Under the pieces are notes generated by a model, which saw only the letters and a list, made by a program, of their open reading frames with translations, was not told the DNA's origin and did not search any database. The position numbers and the translations under genes were made by a program. From Ecdyonurus torrentis (Eukaryota > Arthropoda > Insecta > Ephemeroptera > Heptageniidae), in contig CASGGR010000020.1 in assembly GCA_949318235.1 (NCBI GenBank), positions 744,001 through 808,000 on the forward strand: DNA of 64,000 bases. The letters run 5' to 3'. Of the stretch, positions 1 to 10,857 are shown piece after piece (position 1 is the stretch's first letter; the number at the start of each line of letters is the position of its first letter).

Positions 1-126
1 GACTTATGTTTACAGATTAAAAGTCGATTATCTCAAAAACTATAAGAGTTAAAATTTTTTAAATAGCACCATTAGATTCTGCGCATTTTTTCACATAAGA
101 ATCACTCCTAATTTACTTGATTACAT

Positions 127-254
127 GAACTTTTGTTTACAGATTAAAAACTCGTTTATCTCAAAAACTATAAGAGTTAAAATTTTTTACATAGCACCAT
201 TGGATTCTGCGCATTTTTTCACACAAGAATCACTCCTAATTTACTTGATTACAT
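127..254 (+). repeat. Reference monomer, type B (128 bp)
   Basis: This copy serves as the coordinate frame for the other types. It starts GAACTTTTG, with TGTTTAC at monomer positions 8-14, AACTCG at 23-28, TTATCT at 30-35, CTCAAAAACTATAAGAGTT at 34-52, AAAATTTTTT at 53-62, ATAGCACCATTGG at 65-77, TGCGCA at 82-87, TTTTTT at 88-93, AAGAATCACTCC at 99-110, and it ends GATTACAT. Type B is marked by CGTTTATC and TACATAGC. This copy has a CACACAAG variant where most B copies have CACATAAG. The central block from CTCAAAA to AAAATTTT is the least variable part across the window; the 63-67 and 77-115 parts carry most subtype differences. Confidence 0.95.
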
Positions 255-382
255 GAACTTTTGTTTACAGATTAAAAACTCGATTATCTCAAAACCTATA
301 AGAGTTAAAATTTTTTACATAGCACCATTGGATTCTGCGCATTTTTTCACATAAGAATCACTCCTAATTTACTTGATTACAT

Positions 383-510
383 GAACTTTTGTTTACAGAT
401 TAAAAACTCGATTATCTCAAAACCTATAAGAGTTAAAATTTTTTACATAGCACCATTGGATTCTGCGCGTTTTTTTAAATAAGAATCACTCCTTATTTAC
501 TTGATTACAT
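383..510 (+). repeat. Type C' monomer with GCGCGTTTTTTT tail
   Basis: The front half equals type C (CGATTATC, AAAACCTATAAG, TACATAGC). The back half has GCGCGTTTTTTTAAATAAG in place of GCGCATTTTTTCACATAAG, a tight cluster of substitutions without length change. The tail is then CTCCTTATTT. The following monomer is nearly always a TGACTTATG type. The same tail in type E on another front half suggests it moves as a block by exchange or conversion. Confidence 0.9.
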
Positions 511-637
511 TGACTTATGTTTACAGATTAAAAGTCGATTATCTCAAAAACTATAAGAGTTAAAATTTTTTAAATAGCACCATTAGATTCTGCGCATTTT
601 TTCACATAAGAATCACTCCTAATTTACTTGATTACAT
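511..637 (+). repeat. Type A monomer (127 bp)
   Basis: Type A starts TGACTTATG instead of GAACTTTTG and has AAAAGTCG where others have AAAAACTCG, a one-base deletion that makes it 127 bp. It carries TTTAAATAGC and the diagnostic CCATTAGATT. The first monomer of the window (bases 1-126) is the same type lacking its first base. A monomers nearly always follow one with the GCGCGTTT tail (C' or E), so A marks HOR unit starts in 1-10.9 kb and 21-28 kb. Confidence 0.92.
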
Positions 638-765
638 GAACTTTTGTTTACAGATTAAAAACTCGTTTATCTCAAAAACTATAAGAGTTAAAATTTTTTA
701 CATAGCACCATTGGATTCTGCGCATTTTTTCACATAAGAATCACTCCTCATTTACTTGATTACAT

Positions 766-893
766 GAACTTTTGTTTACAGTTTAAAAACTCGATTATCT
801 CAAAAACTATAAGAGTTAAAATTTTTTAAATAGCACCATTGGTTTCGGCACATTTTTTCACATAAGAATCACTCCTTATTTTTTTGATTACAT
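766..893 (+). repeat. Type D monomer (GGTTTCGGCACA)
   Basis: Type D has CAGTTTAAA for CAGATTAAA and GGTTTCGGCACA for GGATTCTGCGCA. The second change destroys both the TGCGCA palindrome and the GCGC core found in other types. It usually precedes an E, F or I monomer. D is present in every domain of the window, which suggests it is an old subtype. This copy ends in a run of Ts (TTATTTTTTTGATT) shared with the copy near 6.5 kb. Confidence 0.88.
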
Positions 894-1021
894 GAACTTT
901 TGTTTGAAGGATAAAAACTCGTTTTTCTCAAAAACTATTAGAGTTAAAATTTTTTAAATAGCACCATTGGATTCAGCGCATTTTTTCACATAAGAATCAC
1001 TGATAATTTACTTGATTACAT
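894..1021 (+). repeat. Isolated F-like monomer in the A-E domain
   Basis: This copy carries TTTGAAGGATAAA in place of TTTACAGATTAAA and CTATTAGAG in place of CTATAAGAG, followed by ATTCAGCGCA and the rare tail CACTGATAATTT. F-type sequence is otherwise typical of the region after 10.86 kb. The CACTGATAATTT tail occurs only here (TGATAA at 1001) and near 6750, anchoring a duplication with an offset of 5749 bp. F monomers lack the TGTTTAC motif. Confidence 0.85.
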
Positions 1022-1861
1022 GAACTTTTGTTTACAGATTAAAAACTCGATTATCTCAAAAACTATAAGAGTTAAAATTTTTTACATAGCACCATTGGAT
1101 TCTGCGCGTTTTTTTAAATAAGAATCACTCCTTATTTACTTGATTACATTGACTTATGTTTACAGATTAAAAGTCGATTATCTCAAAAACTATAAGAGTT
1201 AAAATTTTTTAAATAGCACCATTAGATTCTGCGCATTTTTTCACATAAGAATCACTCCTAATTTACTTGATTACATGAACTTTTGTTTACAGATTAAAAA
1301 CTCGTTTATCTCAAAAACTATAAGAGTTAAAATTTTTTACATAGCACCATTGGATTCTGCGCATTTTTTCACATAAGAATCACTCCTAATTTACTTGATT
1401 ACATGAACTTTTGTTTACAGATTAAAAACTCGATTATCTCAAAACCTATAAGAGTTAAAATTTTTTACATAGCACCATTGGATTCTGCGCATTTTTTCAC
1501 ACAAGAATCACTCCTCATTTACTTGATTACATGAACTTTTGTTTACAGTTTAAAAACTCGATTATCTCAAAAACTATAAGAGTTAAAATTTTTTACATAG
1601 CACCATTGGATTCTGCGCATTTTTTCACATAAGAATCACTCCTAATTTACTTGATTACATGAACTTTTGTTTACAGATTAAAAACTCGTTTATCTCAAAA
1701 ACTATAAGAGTTAAAATTTTTTACATAGCACCATTGGATTCTGCGCATTTTTTCACATAAGAATCACTCCTAATTTACTTGATTACATGAACTTTTGTTT
1801 ACAGATTAAAAACTCGATTATCTCAAAACCTATAAGAGTTAAAATTTTTTACATAGCACCA

Positions 1862-4555
1862 TTGGATTCTGCGCGTTTTTTTAAATAAGAATCACTCCTT
1901 ATTTACTTGATTACATTGACTTATGTTTACAGATTAAAAGTCGATTATCTCAAAAACTATAAGAGTTAAAATTTTTTAAATAGCACCATTAGATTCTGCG
2001 CATTTTTTCACATAAGAATCACTCCTAATTTACTTGATTACATGAACTTTTGTTTACAGATTAAAAACTCGTTTATCTCAAAAACTATAAGAGTTAAAAT
2101 TTTTTACATAGCACCATTGGATTCTGCGCATTTTTTCACATAAGAATCACTCCTAATTTACTTGATTACATGAACTTTTGTTTACAGATTAAAAACTCGA
2201 TTATCTCAAAACCTATAAGAGTTAAAATTTTTTACATAGCACCATTGGATTCTGCGCATTTTTTCACACAAGAATCACTCCTCATTTACTTGATTACATG
2301 AACTTTTGTTTACAGTTTAAAAACTCGATTATCTCAAAAACTATAAGAGTTAAAATTTTTTAAATAGCACCATTGGTTTCGGCACATTTTTTCACATAAG
2401 AATCACTCCTTATTTACTTGATTACATTGACTTATGTTTACAGATTAAAAGTCGATTATCTCAAAAACTATAAGAGTTAAAATTTTTTTAATAGCACCAT
2501 TGGATTCTGCGCGTTTTTTTTAAATAAGAATCACTCCTTATTTACTTGATTACATTGACTTATGTTTACAGATTAAAAGTCGATTATCTCAAAAACTATA
2601 AGAGTTAAAATTTTTTAAATAGCACCATTAGATTCTGCGCATTTTTTCACATAAGAATCACTCCTAATTTACTTGATTACATGAACTTTTGTTTACAGAT
2701 TAAAAACTCGTTTATCTCAAAAACTATAAGAGTTAAAATTTTTTACATAGCACCATTGGATTCTGCGCATTTTTTCACACAAGAATCACTCCTAATTTAC
2801 TTGATTACATGAACTTTTGTTTACAGATTAAAAACTCGATTATCTCAAAACCTATAAGAGTTAAAATTTTTTACATAGCACCATTGGATTCTGCGCATTT
2901 TTTCACATAAGAATCACTCCTAATTTACTTGATTACATGAACTTTTGTTTACAGATTAAAAACTCGATTATCTCAAAACCTATAAGAGTTAAAATTTTTT
3001 ACATAGCACCATTGGATTCTGCGCGTTTTTTTAAATAAGAATCACTCCTTATTTACTTGATTACATTGACTTATGTTTACAGATTAAAAGTCGATTATCT
3101 CAAAAACTATAAGAGTTAAAATTTTTTAAATAGCACCATTAGATTCTGCGCATTTTTTCACATAAGAATCACTCCTAATTTACTTGATTACATGAACTTT
3201 TGTTTACAGATTAAAAACTCGTTTATCTCAAAAACTATAAGAGTTAAAATTTTTTACATAGCACCATTGGATTCTGCGCATTTTTTCACATAAGAATCAC
3301 TCCTAATTTACTTGATTACATGAACTTTTGTTTACAGATTAAAAACTCGATTATCTCAAAACCTATAAGAGTTAAAATTTTTTACATAGCACCATTGGAT
3401 TCTGCGCATTTTTTCACACAAGAATCACTCCTCATTTACTTGATTACATGAACTTTTGTTTACAGTTTAAAAACTCGATTATCTCAAAAACTATAAGAGT
3501 TAAAATTTTTTAAATAGCACCATTGGTTTCGGCACATTTTTTCACATAAGAATCACTCCTTATTTACTTGATTACATTGACTTATGTTTACAGATTAAAA
3601 GTCGATTATCTCAAAAACTATAAGAGTTAAAATTTTTTTAATAGCACCATTGGATTCTGCGCGTTTTTTTTAAATAAGAATCACTCCTTATTTACTTGAT
3701 TACATTGACTTATGTTTACAGATTAAAAGTCGATTATCTCAAAAACTATAAGAGTTAAAATTTTTTAAATAGCACCATTAGATTCTGCGCATTTTTTCAC
3801 ATAAGAATCACTCCTAATTTACTTGATTACATGAACTTTTGTTTACAGATTAAAAACTCGTTTATCTCAAAAACTATAAGAGTTAAAATTTTTTACATAG
3901 CACCATTGGATTCTGCGCATTTTTTCACACAAGAATCACTCCTAATTTACTTGATTACATGAACTTTTGTTTACAGATTAAAAACTCGATTATCTCAAAA
4001 CCTATAAGAGTTAAAATTTTTTACATAGCACCATTGGATTCTGCGCATTTTTTCACATAAGAATCACTCCTAATTTACTTGATTACATGAACTTTTGTTT
4101 ACAGATTAAAAACTCGATTATCTCAAAACCTATAAGAGTTAAAATTTTTTACATAGCACCATTGGATTCTGCGCGTTTTTTTAAATAAGAATCACTCCTT
4201 ATTTACTTGATTACATTGACTTATGTTTACAGATTAAAAGTCGATTATCTCAAAAACTATAAGAGTTAAAATTTTTTAAATAGCACCATTAGATTCTGCG
4301 CATTTTTTCACATAAGAATCACTCCTAATTTACTTGATTACATGAACTTTTGTTTACAGATTAAAAACTCGTTTATCTCAAAAACTATAAGAGTTAAAAT
4401 TTTTTACATAGCACCATTGGATTCTGCGCATTTTTTCACATAAGAATCACTCCTAATTTACTTGATTACATGAACTTTTGTTTACAGATTAAAAACTCGA
4501 TTATCTCAAAACCTATAAGAGTTAAAATTTTTTACATAGCACCATTGGATTCTGC
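1862..4555. repeat. 9-monomer HOR, 1150 bp period, about 2.3 copies
   Basis: Lines 1150 bp apart match: the E monomers at 2428-2555 and 3578-3705 are exactly 1150 bp apart. The unit 2556-3705 reads A, B, C, C', A, B, C, D, E, with lengths 127, 128, 128, 128, 127, 128, 128, 128, 128, which sum to 1150. The match runs from about 1862 to 3405 against 3012 to 4555. It ends where a GCGCA monomer in one copy is GCGCG in the next. The next A-to-E unit (3706-5110) is 1405 bp, or 11 monomers, so the HOR varies in length. Confidence 0.88.
2428..2555 (+). repeat. Type E monomer (HOR end marker)
   Basis: E has the A-type front (TGACTTATG, AAAAGTCG), then AAAATTTTTTTAATAGC and GCGCG followed by eight Ts. 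The extra T restores a 128 bp length. Further E copies begin at 3578, 4983, 8688 and 10220, each closing an A-to-E unit and followed by an A monomer at 2556, 3706, 5111, 8816 and 10348. Later E-like monomers, such as those near 22.67 and 25.1 kb, have seven Ts and often CTATATGAG. Confidence 0.88.
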
Positions 4556-5110
4556 GCGTTTTTTTAAATAAGAATCACTCCTTATTTACTTGATTACATT
4601 GACTTATGTTTACAGATTAAAAGTCGATTATCTCAAAAACTATAAGAGTTAAAATTTTTTACATAGCACCATTGGATTCTGCGCATTTTTTCACATAAGA
4701 ATCACTCCTAATTTACTTGATTACATGAACTTTTGTTTACAGATTAAAAACTCGATTATCTCAAAACCTATAGGAGTTAAAATTTTTTACATAGCACCAT
4801 TGGATTCTGCGCATTTTTTCACACAAGAATCACTCCTCATTTACTTGATTACATGAACTTTTGTTTACAGTTTAAAAACTCGATTATCTCAAAAACTATA
4901 AGAGTTAAAATTTTTTAAATAGCACCATTGGTTTCGGCACATTTTTTCACATAAGAATCACTCCTTATTTACTTGATTACATTGACTTATGTTTACAGAT
5001 TAAAAGTCGATTATCTCAAAAACTATAAGAGTTAAAATTTTTTTAATAGCACCATTGGATTCTGCGCGTTTTTTTTAAATAAGAATCACTCCTTATTTAC
5101 TTGATTACAT
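3706..5110. repeat. 11-monomer HOR variant with an A/B hybrid
   Basis: This unit begins as A, B, C, C', A, B like the preceding 9-mer but then carries a C' monomer. Next comes a monomer at about 4610 that has the A front (AAAGTCG) and a B back (TACATAGC, CATTGGATT). C (with the private change CTATAGGAG), D and E close the unit. The length of 1405 bp equals 11 monomers. The hybrid is a likely crossover or conversion product. Confidence 0.8.
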
Positions 5111-5559
5111 TGACTTATGTTTACAGATTAAAAGTCGATTATCTCAAAAACTATAAGAGTTAAAATTTTTTAAATAGCACCATTAGATTCTGCGCATTTT
5201 TTCACATAAGAATCACTCCTAATTTACTTGATTACATGAACTTTTGTTTACAGATTAAAAACTCGATTATCTCAAAACCTATAAGAGTTAAAATTTTTTA
5301 CATAGCACCATTGGATTCTGCGCGTTTTTTTAAATAAGAATCACTCCTTATTTACTTGATTACATTGACTTATGTTTACAGATTAAAAGTCGATTATCTC
5401 AAAAACTATAAGAGTTAAAATTTTTTAAATAGCACCATTCGATTCTGCGCATTTTTTCACACAAGAATCACTCCTCATTTACTTGATTACATGAACTTTT
5501 GTTTACAGTTTAAAAACTCGATTATCTCAAAAACTATAAGAGTTAAAATTTTTTAAATA

Positions 5560-6760
5560 GCACCATTGGTTTTGGCACATTTTTTCACATAAGAATCACT
5601 CCTTATTTTCTTGATTACATGAATTTTTGTTTGAAGGATAAAAACTCGTTTTTCTCTAAAACTATAAGAGTTAAAATTTTTTATTTAGCACCATTGGATT
5701 CGGCGCATTTTTTCACATAAGAATCATTCCTTATTTACTTGATTACATGAACTTTTGTTTACAGATTAAAAACTCGATTATCTCAAAAACTATAAGAGTT
5801 AAAATTTTTTAAATAGCACCATTGGTTTTGGCACATTTTTTCACATAAGAATCACTCCTTATTTACTTGATTACATGGACTTATGTTTACAGATTAAAAG
5901 TCGATTATCTCAAAAACCATAAGAGTTAAAATTTTTTATTTAGCACCATTGGATTCGGCGCATTTTTTCACATAAGAATCATTCCTTATTTACTTGATTA
6001 CATGAACTTTTGTTTACAGTTTAAAAACTCGATTATCTCAAAAACTATAAAAGTTAAAATTTTTTAACTAGCATCATTGGATTCTGCGCATTTTTTCACA
6101 TAAGAATCACTCCTTATTTACTTGATTACATGAATTTTTGTTTACAGATTAAAAACTCGTTTTTCTCAAAAACTATAAGAGTTAAAATTTTTTAACTAGC
6201 ACCATTGGATTCTGCGCATTTTTTCACATAAGAATCACTCCTAATTTACTTGATTACATGAACTTTTGTTTACAGATTAAAAACTCGATTATCTCAAAAA
6301 CTATAAGAGTTAAAATTTTTTACATAGCACCATTGGATTCTGCGCATTTTTTCACATAAGAATCACTCCTCATTTACTTGATTACATGAACTTTTGTTTA
6401 CAGTTTAAAAACTCGATTATCTCAAAAACTATAAGAGTTAAAATTTTTTAAATAGCACCATTGGTTTCGGCACATTTTTTCACATAAGAATCACTCCTTA
6501 TTTTTTTGATTACATGAACTTTTGTTTGAAGGATAAAAACTCGTTTTTCTCAAAAACTATTAGAGTTAAAATTTTTTATTTAGCACCATTGGATTCGGCT
6601 TATTTTTTCACATAAGAATCACTCCTTATTTACTTGATTACATGGACTTATGTTTACAGATTAAAAGTCAATTATCTCAAAAACCATAAGAGTTAAAATT
6701 TTTTAAATAGCACCATTGGATTCAGCGCATTTTTTCACATAAGAATCACTGATAATTTAC
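5560..6760. repeat. Mixed island of F, G, H and J-like monomers inside the A-E domain
   Basis: From D-like copies reading GGTTTTGGCACA, the array changes to monomers with TTTGAAGGATAAA (5633, 6528), TTATTTAGC with ATTCGGCGC and ATCATTCC, TTAACTAGC, AAAACCATAAG, AGCATCATTGG and a unique ATTCGGCTTA. These subtypes otherwise occur after 10.86 kb. Neighbouring copies here resemble each other less than in the HOR tracts. The island may be an older, poorly homogenised segment or a block exchanged from another domain. Confidence 0.8.
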
Positions 6761-7888
6761 TTGATTACATGAACTTTTGTTTACAGATTAAAAACTCGAT
6801 TATCTCAAAAACTATTAGAGTTAAAATTTTTTACATAGCACCATTGGATTCTGCGCGTTTTTTTAAATAAGAATCACTCCTTATTTACTTGATTACATTG
6901 ACTTATGTTTACAGATTAAAAGTCGATTATCTCAAAAACTATAAGAGTTAAAATTTTTTAAATAGCACCATTAGATTCTGCGCATTTTTTCACATAAGAA
7001 TCACTCCTAATTTACTTGATTACATGAACTTTTGTTTACAGATTAAAAACTCGTTTATCTCAAAAACTATAAGAGTTAAAATTTTTTACATAGCACCATT
7101 GGATTCTGCGCATTTTTTCACATAAGAATCACTCCTAATTTACTTGATTACATGAACTTTTGTTTACAGATTAAAAACTCGATTATCTCAAAACCTATAA
7201 GAGTTAAAATTTTTTACATAGCACCATTGGATTCTGCGCATTTTTTCACACAAGAATCACTCCTCATTTACTTGATTACATGAACTTTTGTTTACAGTTT
7301 AAAAACTCGATTATCTCAAAAACTATAAGAGTTAAAATTTTTTACATAGCACCATTGGATTCTGCGCATTTTTTCACATAAGAATCACTCCTAATTTACT
7401 TGATTACATGAACTTTTGTTTACAGATTAAAAACTCGTTTATCTCAAAAACTATAAGAGTTAAAATTTTTTACATAGCACCATTGGATTCTGCGCATTTT
7501 TTCACATAAGAATCACTCCTAATTTACTTGATTACATGAACTTTTGTTTACAGATTAAAAACTCGATTATCTCAAAACCTATAAGAGTTAAAATTTTTTA
7601 CATAGCACCATTGGATTCTGCGCGTTTTTTTAAATAAGAATCACTCCTTATTTACTTGATTACATTGACTTATGTTTACAGATTAAAAGTCGATTATCTC
7701 AAAAACTATAAGAGTTAAAATTTTTTAAATAGCACCATTAGATTCTGCGCATTTTTTCACATAAGAATCACTCCTAATTTACTTGATTACATGAACTTTT
7801 GTTTACAGATTAAAAACTCGTTTATCTCAAAAACTATAAGAGTTAAAATTTTTTACATAGCACCATTGGATTCTGCGCATTTTTTCAC
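6730..7888. repeat. Second copy of about 0.98-2.14 kb (offset 5749 bp, 45 monomers)
   Basis: The rare TGATAATTTACTTG tail at 1001 recurs at 6750. The variant CACACAAGAATC at 1501 and the C' tail near 1871 recur at the same offset of 5749. The two segments read almost identically, with CTATTAGAG near 6823 against CTATAAGAG as one difference. The match fails near 2139/7888, where CACATAAG faces CACACAAG. This shows block duplication over several kilobases rather than only local slippage. Confidence 0.8.
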
Positions 7889-9156
7889 ACAAGAATCACT
7901 CCTAATTTACTTGATTACATGAACTTTTGTTTACAGATTAAAAACTCGATTATCTCAAAACCTATAAGAGTTAAAATTTTTTACATAGCACCATTGGATT
8001 CTGCGCATTTTTTCACATAAGAATCACTCCTAATTTACTTGATTACATGAACTTTTGTTTACAGATTAAAAACTCGATTATCTCAAAACCTATAAGAGTT
8101 AAAATTTTTTACATAGCACCATTGGATTCTGCGCGTTTTTTTAAATAAGAATCACTCCTTATTTACTTGATTACATTGACTTATGTTTACAGATTAAAAG
8201 TCGATTATCTCAAAAACTATAAGAGTTAAAATTTTTTAAATAGCACCATTAGATTCTGCGCATTTTTTCACATAAGAATCACTCCTAATTTACTTGATTA
8301 CATGAACTTTTGTTTACAGATTAAAAACTCGTTTATCTCAAAAACTATAAGAGTTAAAATTTTTTACATAGCACCATTGGATTCTGCGCATTTTTTCACA
8401 TAAGAATCACTCCTAATTTACTTGATTACATGAACTTTTGTTTACAGATTAAAAACTCGATTATCTCAAAACCTATAAGAGTTAAAATTTTTTACATAGC
8501 ACCATTGGATTCTGCGCATTTTTTCACACAAGAATCACTCCTCATTTACTTGATTACATGAACTTTTGTTTACAGTTTAAAAACTCGATTATCTCAAAAA
8601 CTATAAGAGTTAAAATTTTTTAAATAGCACCATTGGTTTCGGCACATTTTTTCACATAAGAATCACTCCTTATTTACTTGATTACATTGACTTATGTTTA
8701 CAGATTAAAAGTCGATTATCTCAAAAACTATAAGAGTTAAAATTTTTTTAATAGCACCATTGGATTCTGCGCGTTTTTTTTAAATAAGAATCACTCCTTA
8801 TTTACTTGATTACATTGACTTATGTTTACAGATTAAAAGTCGATTATCTCAAAAACTATAAGAGTTAAAATTTTTTAAATAGCACCATTAGATTCTGCGC
8901 ATTTTTTCACATAAGAATCACTCCTAATTTACTTGATTACATGAACTTTTGTTTACAGATTAAAAACTCGTTTATCTCAAAAACTATAAGAGTTAAAATT
9001 TTTTACATAGCACCATTGGATTCTGCGCATTTTTTCACACAAGAATCACTCCTAATTTACTTGATTACATGAACTTTTGTTTACAGATTAAAAACTCGAT
9101 TATCTCAAAACCTATAAGAGTTAAAATTTTTTACATAGCACCATTGGATTCTGCGC
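7681..9156. repeat. Second copy of 2.57-4.05 kb (offset 5110 bp, 40 monomers)
   Basis: The A monomer beginning its GATTAAAAGTCG at 2571 recurs at 7681, and the one at 3721 recurs at 8831, both at offset 5110. The match ends at 4046/9156, where GCGCA faces GCGCG. The offset differs from the 5749 bp of the adjacent block by 639 bp (5 monomers), so a five-monomer gain or loss separates the two alignments. Confidence 0.78.
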
Positions 9157-10347
9157 GTTTTTTTAAATAAGAATCACTCCTTATTTACTTGATTACATTG
9201 ACTTATGTTTACAGATTAAAAGTCGATTATCTCAAAAACTATAAGAGTTAAAATTTTTTAAATAGCACCATTAGATTCTGCGCATTTTTTCACATAAGAA
9301 TCACTCCTAATTTACTTGATTACATGAACTTTTGTTTACAGATTAAAAACTCGTTTATCTCAAAAACTATAAGAGTTAAAATTTTTTACATAGCACCATT
9401 GGATTCTGCGCATTTTTTCACATAAGAATCACTCCTAATTTACTTGATTACATGAACTTTTGTTTACAGATTAAAAACTCGATTATCTCAAAACCTATAA
9501 GAGTTAAAATTTTTTACATAGCACCATTGGATTCTGCGCGTTTTTTTAAATAAGAATCACTCCTTATTTACTTGATTACATTGACTTATGTTTACAGATT
9601 AAAACTCGATTATCTCAAAACCTATAAGAGTTAAAATTTTTTACATAGCACCATTGGATTCTGCGCGTTTTTTTAAATAAGAATCACTCCTTATTTACTT
9701 GATTACATTGACTTATGTTTACAGATTAAAAGTCGATTATCTCAAAAACTATAAGAGTTAAAATTTTTTAAATAGCACCATTAGATTCTGCGCATTTTTT
9801 CACATAAGAATCACTCCTAATTTACTTGATTACATGAACTTTTGTTTACAGATTAAAAACTCGTTTATCTCAAAAACTATAAGAGTTAAAATTTTTTACA
9901 TAGCACCATTGGATTCTGCGCATTTTTTCACATAAGAATCACTCCTAATTTACTTGATTACATGAACTTTTGTTTACAGATTAAAAACTCGATTATCTCA
10001 AAACCTATAAGAGTTAAAATTTTTTACATAGCACCATTGGATTCTGCGCATTTTTTCACACAAGAATCACTCCTCATTTACTTGATTACATGAACTTTTG
10101 TTTACAGTTTAAAAACTCGATTATCTCAAAAACTATAAGAGTTAAAATTTTTTAAATAGCACCATTGGTTTCGGCACATTTTTTCACATAAGAATCACTC
10201 CTTATTTACTTGATTACATTGACTTATGTTTACAGATTAAAAGTCGATTATCTCAAAAACTATAAGAGTTAAAATTTTTTTAATAGCACCATTGGATTCT
10301 GCGCGTTTTTTTTAAATAAGAATCACTCCTTATTTACTTGATTACAT
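8816..10347. repeat. 12-monomer A-to-E unit (1532 bp)
   Basis: The E monomers starting at 8688 and 10220 are 1532 bp apart, which is 12 monomers. The unit contains two consecutive C' tails near 9.54 and 9.67 kb. Between them lies a monomer at about 9.58-9.70 kb with a TGACTTATG front, AAAACTCG and then AAAACCTATAAG, so it is an A/C' hybrid. With the 9- and 11-mer units it shows that the HOR length here has changed by whole monomers. Confidence 0.78.
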
Positions 10348-10857
10348 TGACTTATGTTTACAGATTAAAAGTCGATTATCTCAAAAACTATAAGAGTTAA
10401 AATTTTTTAAATAGCACCATTAGATTCTGCGCATTTTTTCACATTAGAATCACTCCTAATTTACTTGATTACATGAACTTTTGTTTACAGATTAAAAACT
10501 CGTTTATCTCAAAAACTATAAGAGTTAAAATTTTTTACATAGCACCATTGGATTCTGCGCATTTTTTCACATAAGAATCACTCCTAATTTACTTGATTAC
10601 ATGAACTTTTGTTTACAGATTAAAAACTCGATTATCTCAAAACCTATAAGAGTTAAAATTTTTTACATAGCACCATTGGATTCTGCGCATTTTTTCACAC
10701 AAGAATCACTCCTCATTTACTTGATTACATGAACTTTTGTTTACAGTTTAAAAACTCGATTATCTCAAAAACTATAAGAGTTAAAATTTTTTAAATAGCA
10801 CCATTGGTTTCGGCACATTTTTTCACATAAGAATCACTTCTTATTTTCTTGATTACA

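Noticed and set aside
65..80. TAGCACCATTGG as a Pol III A box
   Set aside because: It resembles the A-box consensus only in part, and no B-box match (GGTTCGANTCC) follows; GGTTTCGG in D monomers is too different. No cloverleaf can be drawn.
511..525. ACTTATGTTTA in A monomers as a yeast-type replication origin core
   Set aside because: It has one mismatch to the Saccharomyces consensus, which is not valid for other eukaryotes, and such AT-rich matches are expected by chance.
894..1021. GAAGGATAAA in F monomers as a transposon insertion scar
   Set aside because: The change replaces bases without altering monomer length, has no target duplication or terminal repeat, and recurs in more than 30 monomers as an inherited subtype.
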